Assembly: GCA_013339895.1 (NCBI GenBank)
Contig: JABACO010000004.1
Coordinates: 9,015,213 to 9,079,212, forward strand
DNA length: 64,000 nt
Direction: 5' to 3'
Origin: Ephydatia muelleri
Taxonomy: Eukaryota; Porifera; Demospongiae; Spongillida; Spongillidae
Shown: positions 1-39,300 of the stretch, piece after piece
How the letters are laid out: every line of letters starts with the position of its first letter
Numbering within the stretch: position 1 is the stretch's first letter
Notes under the pieces: generated by a model
What the model was told of the DNA's origin: nothing
The model's database searches: none
Seen by the model: the letters and a program-made list of their open reading frames with translations, nothing else
Position numbers and translations under genes: made by a program

Positions 1-1399
<1,399 letters not shown>

Positions 1400-1624
1400 A
1401 TTTGTGTGAGCGTGTGTGTCTGTGCATGCGTGAGTGTTTATTGGGCTCGTTTCCAATCCGTTATTATAATATCTTCAGCGGCAAAACGAAGAAAAATATA
1501 GGCGATTGGGCAGCATTTCAAAGAGCAAGAATCAGTAGCTGGATGTAATTGTGATACTGAAGATCTTGATATCTGTAAGGCATAATGTACATGTATGTAA
1601 GCAAAGTGTCCACATTTACATGAA

Positions 1625-2201
1625 TTTCCACTTGCAATGGTTTGAACTAGCTAGAGCCAAATGTGAAGGATATTCCTGCTGTACCGCGTTGATATGGAAG
1701 ACAACCACAATTACTTTTCTTGATTACCTTTTAAACGAATTAGAGCAACGCTTTAGTAGTATCAGCAGTGAGTAAAGGGTTAAGCTTAATTCCAGCAGTA
1801 ATGACGGAGAATCCAAACTGGAAAAGCATGCAGATCATGGAATTGGCATCATTTTATAGCAATGATTTTCCTTCTGAAGGAAACGTGGACATGGAGAGTG
1901 TATATTGGGAAAGGGGCTGCTGATTACCTACTGATCCTCACAAAACACTTCAGCAATGTACTGCAATATTTTAACACACATACACTTTTGAGAATAGTGT
2001 GCCTGTTACAATTTGTTCATGTGGCCAGAAGCATCTGAAGACCTACTTACAATCCACAATGGGCCAAGAAAGAATGAAGGCATTGCAGCAATACAGTTCC
2101 ACTATGACCTTGAGAGTGATTGTGATACTGTTATTGACATGTTTGCAAGGAAGCGCCCTAGACAAATGGCTCTTCAGATGTACTATGATGATGCTTCATA
2201 A
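1625..2201 (+). pseudogene. hAT transposase C-terminal remnant (DUF4371 / hAT dimerisation type)
   Basis: In shifting frames the segment reads like the end of ZMYM1-like hAT transposases: GLSLIPAV near 1777, MELASFYSNDFPSEGN near 1838, TLLRIV near 1985 (the usual L-H-T-L-L-R-I block), and a final stretch YDLESDCDTVIDMFARKRPR before a stop at about 2201. Several stops and frame changes break it. In this family the C-terminal block forms the dimer interface. It abuts the poly(A) end of the neighbouring LINE, which may have inserted beside or into it. Confidence 0.6.
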
Positions 2202-2212
2202 TATACATTTGA

Positions 2213-4012
2213 CTTTTTTTTTTTTTTTTTTTTGTAATGATTTATTTGCACATATATCACACAATGGCATAAATGAATATGCACTGATATACTGCCGGTC
2301 CTAAAATGGGTAACACTTACAAAATGGAGACAAGTCTACGTTGCTGAGTTTAGACCTAAACATTGTTTCGGAGGATGCTGTAACCACAGAGTCTGGTAAT
2401 GAATTCCAAATGTGTATAACTCTGATTGAGAAAAAGTTTGAGCAAAAATTATGGTGAGGTGATGACAAAGGACTAAGTTTGATTGAGTTCCCTCTTGTAC
2501 TGTATGGTGACAAATTGATACGAAAGAAAGCTGATGTATCAAGATCTACAAGGTTTTTCACAATCTTGAAACACATAACAAGGTCAAAATACACTCTACA
2601 ATACTCCAATGAATGAAGACCTAAATTAGCAAGACGATTAGTATAGCTCATAGTAGGCAGCTTTACTCGTATAAAAAGAGCTCTGGTGAATAAGCGTTGA
2701 ACTCTTTCAACACATTTAATGTCTTGTATGAGCCACGGATTCCACACTGGAGTATTGTATTCGAGAATTGGTCTCACATATGAAATGAATACTCGATAAA
2801 GTGTTGAGATATTTAGCGTTTGAAGACCTTTAAGTAGAAGGGAACACCTTTGGAAGGCCTTTGCAGCAATAGATGCACAATGTAAGCTGGGTTTAAAAGC
2901 AGATGTAATATGAACACCTAAGTCACAAATATCAAAAACCCTATTTAGCAGTACACCACCCAGGGAGTAAGAATTGCTTGCAGAGTTATGTCCCAAGGAT
3001 ATCACACTGCACTTCTGAAAAGCAATATTAAGCTGCCACGTTTCAGTCCACATACAAAATTCGACAAAGACAGAGACAAAGGTGAGGATGAATCAGAAGA
3101 GTGAATAGCATAGAGTTTGGTATCATCTGCAGCTTGAACTGGTGGCACTAAACAATCAGGAAGGTCATTGATATAAATGAGGAATAATAGAGGTCCAAGC
3201 ACTGATCCCTGAGGAACACCACTGGTAACAGGTAGGGAAGAAGATAAAGACTGACCAATATAGACTTGCTGAGAACGATTCATAAGAAATGAAGATAACC
3301 ACCTCACCAAGAGGGGAGTAAACCCATAGCACTCTACCTTATATAGCAGCTTTCTATGAGAGATAGAATCAAATGCTTTAGCAAAGTCTATATATACACA
3401 GATTGAATCGATTTTAGAACGAATATCAGTAAGGAGAGTCCATTCATTAAGTATGATTAGCAATTGGGTACAAGTAGAACGCCTGGCAAGAAAGCCAAAC
3501 TGATCTTTGGAGATAAGGCTGTTAGAACGAAGAAAGAATACCTCTATTGATTCATACACAATAGACTCCATTACTTTGCAACAAACACTGGTAAGAGAAA
3601 CCGCGGACGATAATTGCTAGGTGATTTACGGGAACCTTTTTTGAAAATGGGACAAACAATTGCCTGTTTCCAACCCTGAGGTATACACCCGCAGTCCATA
3701 GACATTGTAAAAAGCCTGGACAATGGAAAGGCAATGGCAGAAGCAACTGATTTTAAAAATCCAGCAGGAAAACCATCTGGTGTTCTGGAATATTTAGAAG
3801 GAAGACGCTTCAGGGCACACAATACTTTACTGTGAGTAAACTCAATTTGTTGATATGCCTGGACACAAGAAACTTTTGGATGGAAGACTGATGGTTCTCT
3901 TGCTATAAATGATCGTGACAAATGTAATGTTTTAAATGATTACTTTGCTTCTGTTTTTACCATAGATAATAATGTCTTACCCGTCTTCCATCCAAAAGTT
4001 TCTTGTGTTTAT
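2213..4012 (-). mobile_element. Non-LTR retrotransposon (LINE), 5'-truncated with inverted 5' end
   Basis: The minus strand encodes a LINE reverse transcriptase in three overlapping frames: 3921-3571 (finger region with GWKQAIVCPIFKKGS and SNYRP), 3571-3002 (DQFGFLARRS, DFAKAFDSI, SGVPQGSVLGPLLFLIYIND, and AADDTKLY in place of FADD), then 3053-2301 (YVRPILEYNTPVWNP, IHIWNSLPDSV). The catalytic aspartates survive, but the frames are broken. An AATAAA (about 2239) and a ~20-nt poly(A), seen as T on the plus strand at 2213-2234, mark the 3' end. No endonuclease domain is present. The layout is that of Jockey/CR1-like LINEs. The 5' end, 3906-4012, is inverted. Confidence 0.88.
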
Positions 4013-4479
4013 TATTTACCATGCCCCTCCCTTAATTAATGTCATCATGCACCCAGGCGAAAATCCTGGATCCGCCTATGAATAATGTTAGTTCAGTCGT
4101 AGTATACATACAGAGGCACTACCTTTTATTGAAGAGCTGCTTCCCAATCCACAGTTCATCGGGATCACTAGTGCATTATTACTACATCAGATGAAACAGA
4201 TCCTGCTCTGTGGTCGGTTAGTGCAGTACTGGTTGAAAGCTGGTCCAGAGCTATGTAGAAACAGGGATAGAATTTATGCTAATTCTAAAAGGCAAGGGAA
4301 TAAAAAGCCAAACAGGTAAACTGAGCACTGCATGCACTATACATGTATATGATCCAATATAAAGACGAGCGTGCAAGCTATAAGCGTGCATATGCACGAA
4401 CTCATAATTAAGCGTATGCATGCATAAACATTAATTCTTACTCTGCGCAGGAAACTAAATGATACATGCAGCATTCACA

Positions 4480-4960
4480 ACAATGTCTCCAAATGGAGGA
4501 AAGATTGTTAGAAATTGGTTGATACATTCTCCATCAACAGGATGCGTTGTCTGCAACCTGTTCTTCACATTCGATAGATTCGTGTATCACGTTGGAAAGT
4601 TTAATTAATGATCATGAACTAGCTTTGTCTTCAACACAGAGAATCAATGTCAAAATGTGCTAATCATCTGGCAAAATGCGAGACAATAGTATCATCGAGT
4701 GTTATGCAAGGGAAAATTCATACTGGAAGGAGGTTTTGAGAAGAGTAGTATCAGTATATACTCTGTAGTTAAGTTTCTTGTAACTTGTGGACTAGAGTTC
4801 TTCGAGGCAGCAATGAGACCTTTGGATCAGAGCACAATGTATGGCAATCACCTTGGATGTATAGAGTTGCTTGCTGAATATGATTCGTTTCTTGCCCAAC
4901 ACATAGAGAGATATGGTAATCGCGGATCATGGACGTGGCACGTCATCTTGTTTGTCATCT
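4480..4960 (+). pseudogene. hAT transposase N-terminal/central remnant
   Basis: Frames contain GGKIVRNWLIHSPSTGCVVC near 4495, the typical TTF-type zinc-finger opening of ZMYM1-like hAT transposases, then YWKEVLRRVV near 4715 and NHLGCIELLAEYDSFLAQHI near 4838, which matches the family's central block. Frameshifts and stops separate them. Orientation matches the C-terminal remnant at 1625-2201, and the LINE lies between them, but the N- and C-terminal pieces are in the wrong order to be a single interrupted copy. Confidence 0.6.
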
Positions 4961-5139
4961 ATAATAGTTAGTTTTGCTCATGGCAGATGAAGTAAAGTAT
5001 GGCGATGAAATCAGGGATTGTGATAATGATCTTGTTATGTGCATTAAAATCATTTACAAATCTCTGTTGACGATTCTTCTGCATACCTATAATTCTTCTG
5101 CATACCTAATTGTACTCATGAAAACTGAAGTCAATTAAG

Positions 5140-5402
5140 ATACCAAGGTCTGCCTCCGAACGTATAATCCCTATATGGAACTCGCTTCAGGATTCAGCAA
5201 AAATATAGCAGCTTTCAAGTCTGGTCTCCATTTGGTGGATTTGTCTCAATTCTGTAAACTTTACACTGATAAATAGGCTTTGTATAAGTGCATTGTAACA
5301 AATGCCATCATTTGTCTTATTTTGGTGCACAATAATTACTAGAATTACCCTGCGCCAGGTTCTACTAGAATGAAACTTTAAATAATAATAATAATAATGA
5401 TA
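5140..5402 (+). mobile_element. 3' end fragment of a LINE with (AAT)n tail
   Basis: Around 5150-5275 the plus strand encodes, with a frame change, a block resembling the C-terminus of the LINE at 2213-4012: a WNSL-type piece, then FKSGLHLVDLSQFCKLYTDK and a stop. It is followed by ~110 nt of 3' UTR and an AATAATAATAATAAT tail at 5381-5400. Short tandem tails of this kind are usual for CR1/RTE-like elements. Only the 3' ~260 bp remain. Confidence 0.55.
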
Positions 5403-6175
5403 AAAGGATTTATTTTTTATTGAAGCATTTATTAAGGTACGAAAAATTCAAATGTGACGTGCGCGCTTAGCGTTCCCAATACGACTCTTTGCGCGCGAGA
5501 AGTAATTTTGTTGCCTCCAGGGGCCCACTAGATTTACCCCGCACCAGACTCTCTGAAGAGCTAGAGATCTCATGCAGCAATCTTGCGCACTCCAGTATCA
5601 CTACTTTGCAAGAATTAGGAACACCTAAGCATATTCAATTGACATAGAAAAATCTCAATGAACGTGTATTTTAGCGTTGGAAGTTTTCCGCGCGTTTGAA
5701 ATGTCAAGGCATGATTATTACGATTAATTGTGCGCTAGTGTAAATAATTGCTTAATACACACGGGTGTTTGCGGCCATATATTTTGTGGACAGTAGGTTT
5801 ATAACTCGAAATATTGAAATGATTACGTATCCCTTAGCAACGTCCTAGACAATCAGAGCCAAGAAACGCGAGCCCCCTGTACAAAAACAGGAATGATACC
5901 AGCGCCATTTAAAACTTCCAAACTAAAGAAGTATCATCTTTCTACATACACTGCGTTTCTCTTGTCACAGTTTTGACGCTACGGCAAGTTATGGCTCTTG
6001 AAAGTGGGTAACCCTCGACGTACCTGTCCACTTCGAAGTAAGTTTTCCACGCTCCCGACTCGTAGAAAGTTTTGATTCAAGCTAAATCTTAGAGATAACA
6101 GAAGGAACTAACTGATTCGATTATCTGCGTGTAGTCGACTTTTTTGGGGCATAGAGATGCGTATTGCTGACGGTA
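5403..6175. other. No gene seen
   Basis: Non-repetitive, AT-rich sequence between a LINE tail and the decayed repeat-family protein. TAGTCGACTTTTTT at about 6134 and AAAAAAAGTCGGCTA at about 7377 are inverted and might be the ends of the element carrying the pseudogene at 6176-7330; the match is short. Confidence 0.35.
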
Positions 6176-7330
6176 TTACTCTTTTGGGGGAGTGACATTT
6201 TGTGGAGCTATTGAAAGCAGGTGCTCCTTCATAATCAAGGACAGTCTTTCGACTGGGTCATGTACCGAATGGTACCTACGTTGCAAGGTTAAACCTGGCA
6301 TGGATGGATTTCTGCTCCTTGCTCCTACAGAAGACCAAATCCAACGTATGTTCTTTTTGCCTGTATGTTCTTCCAGCATGTGCATTTTAAATGTTATAGA
6401 GCAGTCTGGGAAGGAACTCCTAAAGTGCTCCATGAGCTGGGCCGTTATAGTTTCTATTGGATTATGTACAGTTATTTCATACATGTACTTGTACATGCAT
6501 GCACGTTAAAAGCATACCTAGCTCCTCTTCAATGAAATTATTTTCATATATTCGGTGGCACTGGCCTAGCAGGGTGAAGATGTTTGTAAGCTTCATGCAT
6601 GCCTCTGTTGCTGGTGTTATTAGTGTAGGGCACTTAGTTGTTGCAACCTCTACCATGGAGGTGCACAAACGCTTGATGTTTGCTGGCTAAATAGTGTATG
6701 AGTTACAACTACTGAACTAAATTTAGATGATTAGTGTCTTGTGGATGTGGTTACCAACAAACACACCACCAAAGTATTGCTGCCGTTGCACCTTGAAGGA
6801 TTGGAGGGCTTCATCCAATCCCTTCACAAATGGATCATCATGAAGGGCAAACTCCTTGCTAGTAACTTTGGTGGTCTTAGCTATTTCCATTTCCTGTGTT
6901 AGGGTGTTATAATCATTTAAATCAGTGTTTGCTTAATCCTTACCATTTTCTCCACAGACTGCCTCCTGTCCAGGGCATGCCTGATAAGGATATCCGTAAC
7001 AGGGCTGTCCTCCCCATATGCCACCACTACGTACATGACAGCTTCCTCTAAAGCTGCCAAGGAGTCTTGGCTTCAGCCAGCTTAGCCTTGGCCACCTGCA
7101 GCTTGTGCAGCTCTTCAGTGTACTTTGTGAATGAGGATGAGCTGCTGCTTTCTTCCTGGTATGTGTACGCCAGCTGCAAGTCAAACTGGTGGCAAGTGTC
7201 CTCCAGCAGCCTGAACAGCTTCATGAAGACACCCTGTGTCATATGCAGCCCTGGTATATAGCCTCCACTAAAAAGCGGCCACACACTCTGCATCGCTCTT
7301 CGACTTTCTTTGCGTGTATCTCCATTCTAA
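6176..7330 (-). pseudogene. Decayed multi-exon repeat-family protein (transposon-associated)
   Basis: On the minus strand: 7293-7048 (GLHMTQGVFMKLFRLLEDTCH), about 7045-6953 (VMYVVVAYGEDSPVTDILIR), a 50-nt GT-AG intron at 6903-6952, then 6902-6716 (QRQQYFGGVFVGNHIHK and a stop), 6690-6521 (IFTLLGQCHRIYENNFIEEE), a GT-AG intron, and 6465-6176 (MEHFRSSFPDCSITFKMHML and RRYHSVHDPVERLSLIMKEH). The VFVGNHIHK, LPPKMH-like and HPVKRL-like blocks recur in a high-copy protein family of cnidarian and sponge genomes usually treated as transposon-derived; I recall the pattern but cannot name the superfamily. A premature stop and at least one frameshift mark it as broken. Confidence 0.5.
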
Positions 7331-8129
7331 AATACTGAAATTATTCATAAAACTCCTGCCTTATTCTGGGGTTAAAAAAAAAGTCGGCTATTTATGAGCG
7401 ATATGTATATACTCTCCTATGTGTGCTGATCATTATGTTACTCGCTTACAGATTTCTACGAGTCGGTTGGTCCGCAAAGACCGCTCAAGTACACCCCATC
7501 TTTTCCCGCCAAAATTACATTGATGTGGAACGGGCTGCGCAGAACCATTCATAATAAATGTAGTCCTTGTGCAATTGTATAGCGCTGTGGTAGAGTGTTT
7601 TCATGAGCATTTTCTCTCCTCGGAATGTCATAAGACGAGTATGATATGTGCTCGCAAAAACAGACATCGTATAATGAGATGCGGCTAGATATTTTTTTTG
7701 GTGGCTATACTAAATTACGGTATCGCTTAATTATCCAACCTACCGCAAACACCCGCGTGTATACACACAACAATGATTATTTAAGACTGAAGTTCAGGAT
7801 GAGACTCTGGGCAACCCTGCTCCATCGTCCATTGCACTCAACCATTTGGTATGAGAAGCCCCCTCAGACAGAGGTTTGTCGCTCTGAGAATTGAATGACC
7901 TATCCACTTATGAGCAAGTTTCTGTTCTCATAACATTTAATATCTTTAACTAACCACTCCAGGAAAGGGTATACATGTATTATTAGATTGTGTGGTAACT
8001 AATTCACAGCGGTGTGGATAACTGACATTCGCAAAGAAAATAGTATATTGCGTATATAAAGATGCATATGCTCAAAACAGATGACCATCCACAGTTGAAC
8101 ACCATACACATCAAAATGGACAATGCAGC
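7331..8129. other. PRPF40 downstream region
   Basis: Holds the PRPF40 3' UTR on the minus strand (ATTAAA near 7935 is the best poly(A) candidate) and otherwise nothing recognised. The plus-strand ORF at 7646-7894 has no recognisable content. Confidence 0.4.
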
Positions 8130-33847
<25,718 letters not shown>

Positions 33848-34006
33848 CTTCGCTTCTACTGCACACAGATATTTGACAGTAACACACACAAATGCAACGA
33901 TCAAGCGGTAACAACGTGTCGTTAATATAGCAATAATTAACTAACGCGGGAGAATATTAATTATTTCAAAAAACATACCTCGTACCGCTCTGACAGCTAA
34001 ATAACA
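33848..34006. promoter_or_regulatory. Putative bidirectional promoter between PRPF40 and the Death-domain gene
   Basis: The two initiator codons are about 160 bp apart and point away from each other, so both 5' UTRs and core promoters must share this interval. It is AT-rich, with no clear TATA box placed for either gene. This is inferred from gene positions; upstream non-coding exons, if any, would move the promoters. Confidence 0.55.
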
Positions 34007-34251
34007 ATGGGAGATCGTAAGTGATGTGTTTACACGTATGTGCTTCTGTTTCCGATTTCGTATGTAGCACTGTCTACATGTCGTTGTGTCCTCATACGCT
34101 TTTCAATTTCGTTTAAGAATATAGGCATATCAGAATACACACTTCATGTGGGAGGGGGGGTAGTCCTCATGTTTCTGTTGTAGTAAATAACCAAGTACAG
34201 TATCAGATCTCTGTCGTTGAGGATCCATTCAGTTATATTTCGTGTGTAGGA

Positions 34252-34286
<35 letters not shown>

Positions 34287-37200
34287 AACAGCAGGGACCA
34301 CGGAACCGGCCTTTCCTGTTAGGCATACGGGATGTGGCTACCGATAATACCGGTGTAACACCAAAGCTTAAAAGAAATTTGAAAGCACCATTAAGCGCAT
34401 TTTAGTAGTTTGAAAATGAGACCACGGATATGGGGTCGTTTTCGATCGACCTAACGCATGTTTTTTCTAGATTACAAATTTTTGGATATTCTAGAAGTCT
34501 GAAATGTCCTCTACACATCACTGAGAATCGGAGTATCTGTCATTGAGTTGTAAGGCTCTGAATTTTTAATTAGCCATACATTTCAACGCAAGCGTTACTG
34601 ACATTTCTATTGCTCGTACTGGAAACTTTATAATGTATCATTATGTGTATGAAAACACAGAACTCATACCTGGGTCAATGTACATTAAATGTTCAAGCCA
34701 CATAACAATTTCTCTTACAGAGCATGGACAGTCATTGACATTAAAATGGCTTTCTGTCATTATTTCCTTAATTTATTACTTTAATCAATAATCTTTCTAA
34801 TTTCTACGTCTGTGCATATGTAGCTCCTCTGTACCCAAATTTGGACGAAAATGCGTTTTTTCTCGACCTAACCAAAGAGCTCAATTTCAGTTCGGCAGAG
34901 AAATTAGCACTTCAGCTCAAAGTAAATCCTAGTGCAATACTTTCTGTGAAGAACAAGTATAAGGACGATTCAAACCTGCATGCATACCATCTACTGCAAG
35001 CGTGGTACAAGAACACCACAAACAACAATACTGAATGTTGCAAGCAATTGGGAGCTGCGTTCCTCAAGATTGGCCGTCCTGTTGAGGCCCAAAAAGTTGA
35101 CCCCGAAATCAAAGGTCAGACATGATGCAGTAAACGTGCAGTATAGATCTATTGATTTGTCAGTGAACAGATGTTGGTGCTAGCAGTGTTGTATATTTAA
35201 GAGTGCACTTGTGTACATAATGTCATCGTGGTAGCATATATATATTACATGTATCTGAACGGTGGTGATCTTTTTGCTTTGTAGTAGGCCCTTCAAACAC
35301 CAGTAATGAACCAGAGACCAGGTTGCGAAAGAGGAAGAGTGACGAAAGTACAGCATGCATGAGTGTGTTTATTTCTATATGCACAAACATGCCTAACACT
35401 GTACCATTTGCCATTTGTGTTCTTTCACAAAATATTGACAATAATTCACCGTATGTAGGTGACTCTCAATCGAATTTGTCCACTCACTAATCTACTAGAT
35501 GCAGACAAACACTCGGCAAAGCAAGAGGACCAGCCACTCTCAAAGAAGTCGAAACCATGTCAAAAAGGTGTGTATTGACGCTTTACATCTAGACGTACCT
35601 GTGCCCAAATAGAAACAGGTGAATCGTCCAGAAAGCAGTGTTTTGTTGTATGTGGGCATGTGTATATTAAGGCATGTGTAACTACCGTAGAATGCAATAT
35701 CTACCATGCATCATGTGTAACTGGCATATCAACTATTTTGCATATCTCCTTTTACTACCATTTTGCCTACAATGCTACCAATACTCTACATGTTTAGGAT
35801 AGCCTGAGGCATCACTGATTCTGCATGTACACAGTACTTACTGTTCTCAGCGATTCTTTGCTCAGGGCTATTCAAATATAGTTATACTTTCACTACTGCT
35901 GTCATTGCTGCTTACTAAGGCAGATGTACTGTAATCTATACACAATTAACATTCATGGGTCAGTATCTGCAATCTGCAACCAGTTCATACCCTGCACATG
36001 TGCTCAATAGGCAACTGGTTGGTTGGGGCAATGAAGGCCATGTGATGGATTATGTTGGTGCACGTACTGCATTAGGGGCTGTGTAGAAATACTGTACTTC
36101 GTACTGCTTTTGGCGTGGTAAATGAAAACTAGTTATTGCATGTGAATTATTGCAAGTAAAAGTGTGCCTTCATTTATTGCATAGATAACACTTTGAAACT
36201 GGCACTGCTTCCCCCTGTAAAGAATGAAAAACTCGACGCTAAGAAGAGTATGTTCACACTTGTACATGTATAAGGGTACAGTTAAATGAAATGATACTGA
36301 TGCATCTACCTAGCACTATTGTCCACACTTGTAGTCAACTTCTGTTCCTTATGCATTTACATATATACAGTACAGTACATGTATACCACACTTTAGCATT
36401 TATTGTTGAGTTTGCGTTCCATTATTTTGGCAATGTGGTAAGTACGTACAGTGGCGAGTGCATACATTGTATAGATACATGTGCAGTGTAGTTGTTTCTA
36501 TGATTTACTCAGTGCCTTTAAAAGCTTACATATTCAGTAAATGTGCTCCGCAAATGCTAATTTATGCATGCAATACGAATTGTATACACTGTACATATAC
36601 ATGTATGTGCATGGGAGAGTAAATTACTATTGTGTTCAAATGTGTGGACTCACTCCATTATAATACATGTAGCCTTTCATTTTTTGTGGTATTATGCATT
36701 GCAAATGTCTACCAGAGCATGACCTATAGAGAAGCCATTCATAACTGACTTGATTTTATAACAGAATACGAATGCAGGTGCATAAACGCCTTTGATCTGA
36801 CAAATAAACTGAGCTCTCAAGCCAACACAATATGATTGTTAGCTTTTTAAAATAATGCCATATTATAATTTGTGCATCAGACTGCATGCATGAAAAAGCC
36901 ACGGAGGCATTCACTTGGTAGATATGGAGTTGTGTAACACTTCATGCTTTTCCAACATGTATAAGAAACGCTACATGCAATGGCATCAGATGTGCATCTG
37001 CCTGCATGTCACTACAATTAAGACTCCTTCTTTGCAGTCAATTGCAGTCATTGTTTAGTTTTTAATGATTTGGTCAGCACATTTACACACAATAAGAGTA
37101 GTATCAATGACTGACAGAGGTAAGATATGGCATAAAATGCTGTATGCTATTGTGTTCAAATTATACATGTATGTATAATAATTTGTTTTCCTGTCACACA

Positions 37201-39300
37201 CAGATAAACGAATTGACAAGAAGTGGTATGTAATGCATATCAGTGGAACATGTGATGTGTGTACAGGTATTTAGGTACACACGCATGCTCTTTACACCTG
37301 TCTGCAGTAGTGTGCTTTGTTACTGCAAAAAGGTGATTGAAGGAGAAAAAGTGAATAAGCCTGCTTCAGACAAAGGTACCTACATGTATGCACAATGTAA
37401 TGTTCTGTCAGGTGTTAAGTCTTTCTGCTCTTGCTATACACTTCAAAGGTCGAATAAAGTATTATTGCAACGAATGCCACTACTTTCAATGGAAGGAAAA
37501 CATATCCATGGAGTATCACTGCTATCATGGATTTAATGCTGTGATGTGAGTTTTTCATACCAAAGACATTACTTGGTAAATCTATCACTGCATTTGATTG
37601 AAGTGTACATTTTAGTTAATCAGTACATTAAATGTAGATTAAATGTTCATGAATGTCCAAGATATACTGTTACATCAATTGTTGTATAGTAACATTGTAT
37701 ATGACACTTTGGAAGCCATGCCATCCTAACATAGGTCGGGCCACGGGCCAGGTATCATTTTGCAGGGCCCTCTAAATAATAAACCATTATGCATTGATCG
37801 ATCGATCGCGTATATCATGAATTGGGATTATTACATGCAAGCTACACTATATATACCAATAATAATGGATGATTTATTATTTGCATGTAATAGTCACTTA
37901 ATTTATCACTCAAACCGATCTGGCAGCACACGTATGCTCAAGAGGCATGCATGCATCAAAGCTAAGATGCGTTTTGTCAGAGATGTAGATATCTGGTTTA
38001 GCTTATTGAGGATATGCTCGAGCAACCACAGTGTATTGTGGTGCTTCCTATGCAAGACCTTCTTCATGAATATCGCATTCACTAGCCTCAGGGACTGTAC
38101 AAGATGAAGTGTTCTGTGTCTCAGTTCAAGTGGCACTGAAAAACTGTTGAGAACGTTTTGCTTCTTTGTAATCGATTCCTTTAGCTAAGTACAGCTCCGA
38201 TTTTGAAAGTAGTCACCTCATGATAATGAATTCTTGTTGCCATTAGTTTAAAAATACAACAAACAAAATTACAATTAATGCCCATCTGTGCAAGCGTCAT
38301 GTTCCACCGGGGTAACATGTATATCATAATACATTAAAATGTAGCAAGCAATGCCACTACCCATATACTCATGCAATACTGTTTATAGTTTTCAGTGGCT
38401 GTGTGCATTCAGCAAAGTATCGATCACAAGTTTGTTCCACCATACTCATGCCAAAAACTTTTGCTTTTTTTTTTTTTGCACACACACTATTGCCAACCTT
38501 CACTCCCTTCTCCATTATCGTAACGTATGAAGAACAGTGCTAGTGGATAACAAAAGGCTCATAGCGCAGTGCATACATGTAGATCTTGCAGGTACAGGCA
38601 GAAAGTGGGATCAGATAGTAATGCCATATACATGCAGTGAAGGATTTGTGTGTAGCCAGGATAACTATAGTGGGAGTTACAGCTCAGCAAACATGATCAT
38701 TTAAACATTAAATACATCTATCCTCAATCAATCCTACGTGGAACCTACGCTGCCGCAGGTTCTAATAATCTATATTGTATAAACGTGCTCTAGATGGAAT
38801 CTACTAGACTAAGCATGTCTCTTCAAAACTTGGCCAAGCTCATAATGATTACTATAAGCTAACCTTCGGGAACCTCTATTAGTCTCGATTGGCCCATGCA
38901 GTAAGACCGGCACTGTACAATGTTTTCAACTAATGTTGTATCATTAGTGTATGTAGTATTTTGAGGAAACTGTATCGAATGATTCTATCATATACAGCGT
39001 ACATTATAAGGAGAAGATATTTTCATTGAATGAGCCAACTTACATGTGCATCATATCCACTGAATCAATGTAGCTTCTTATCCCCAAGACAATAAAATAT
39101 GATCTCCAACAATGTCACATCATATGTACACACATCACACGATGTCGTTTTTTTGTGCATTGGTATTATACAGTATACTCCATTGTTTTCATAGTACCAA
39201 ACCTGGAGACAACGTTTACAACTGTCCTCATGTTCGTAACAAGTGTCGCTACAGCAAGAGGTGCTCTACCCCTCCCAATCAGATGAAACTTCTTTTTTAA
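34007..39300 (+). CDS. Death-domain protein with Cys-rich C-terminus (9 exons, 262 aa)
   Basis: Exons 34007-34016, 34824-35114, 35285-35347, 35499-35567, 36185-36247, 37204-37225, 37308-37375, 37449-37545 and 39195-39300 join by GT-AG introns with consistent phase (mostly phase 1) to 789 nt. Exon 1 encodes only MGD plus one base. Exon 2 (residues about 4-101) has a Death-domain pattern: amphipathic helices, then YHLLQAWYKNT and LGAAFLKIGRPVEAQ, the W and IGR positions being diagnostic. The middle is basic (RLRKRKSDE, SKKSKP), suggesting nuclear localisation. The C-terminal ~65 residues carry many Cys/His (YYCNECHYFQ, YHCYHGF, CPHVRNKCRYSKRC), a likely zinc-binding fold I do not recognise. Death domains mediate homotypic assembly in apoptotic and innate signalling; the actual role here is unknown. 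Confidence 0.82.
34254..34284. repeat. Poly-G run
   Basis: About 30 consecutive G in the first intron of the Death-domain gene; on the transcript it would be a strong G-quadruplex former. Run length is error-prone in any assembly. Confidence 0.85.
34395..34575. repeat. ~150-bp repeat in the first intron of the Death-domain gene
   Basis: CCTAACGCATG, GTCTGAAATG and ACTGAGAATCGGAGT in order; the same blocks recur in reverse orientation at 59790-59930, upstream of the tetraspan gene exons. Confidence 0.65.
36248..39194. other. Introns of the Death-domain gene
   Basis: Apart from exons at 37204-37225, 37308-37375 and 37449-37545, these stretches show no coding signal I trust. 37740-38140 has overlapping ORFs on both strands without motifs; 38462-38477 is a short T run. 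Confidence 0.5.

Noticed and set aside
37760-38136. ORFs of 115 (plus) and 76 (minus) codons in an intron of the Death-domain gene
   Set aside because: They overlap each other, have no motif, and splice sites for the gene skip this region in phase.
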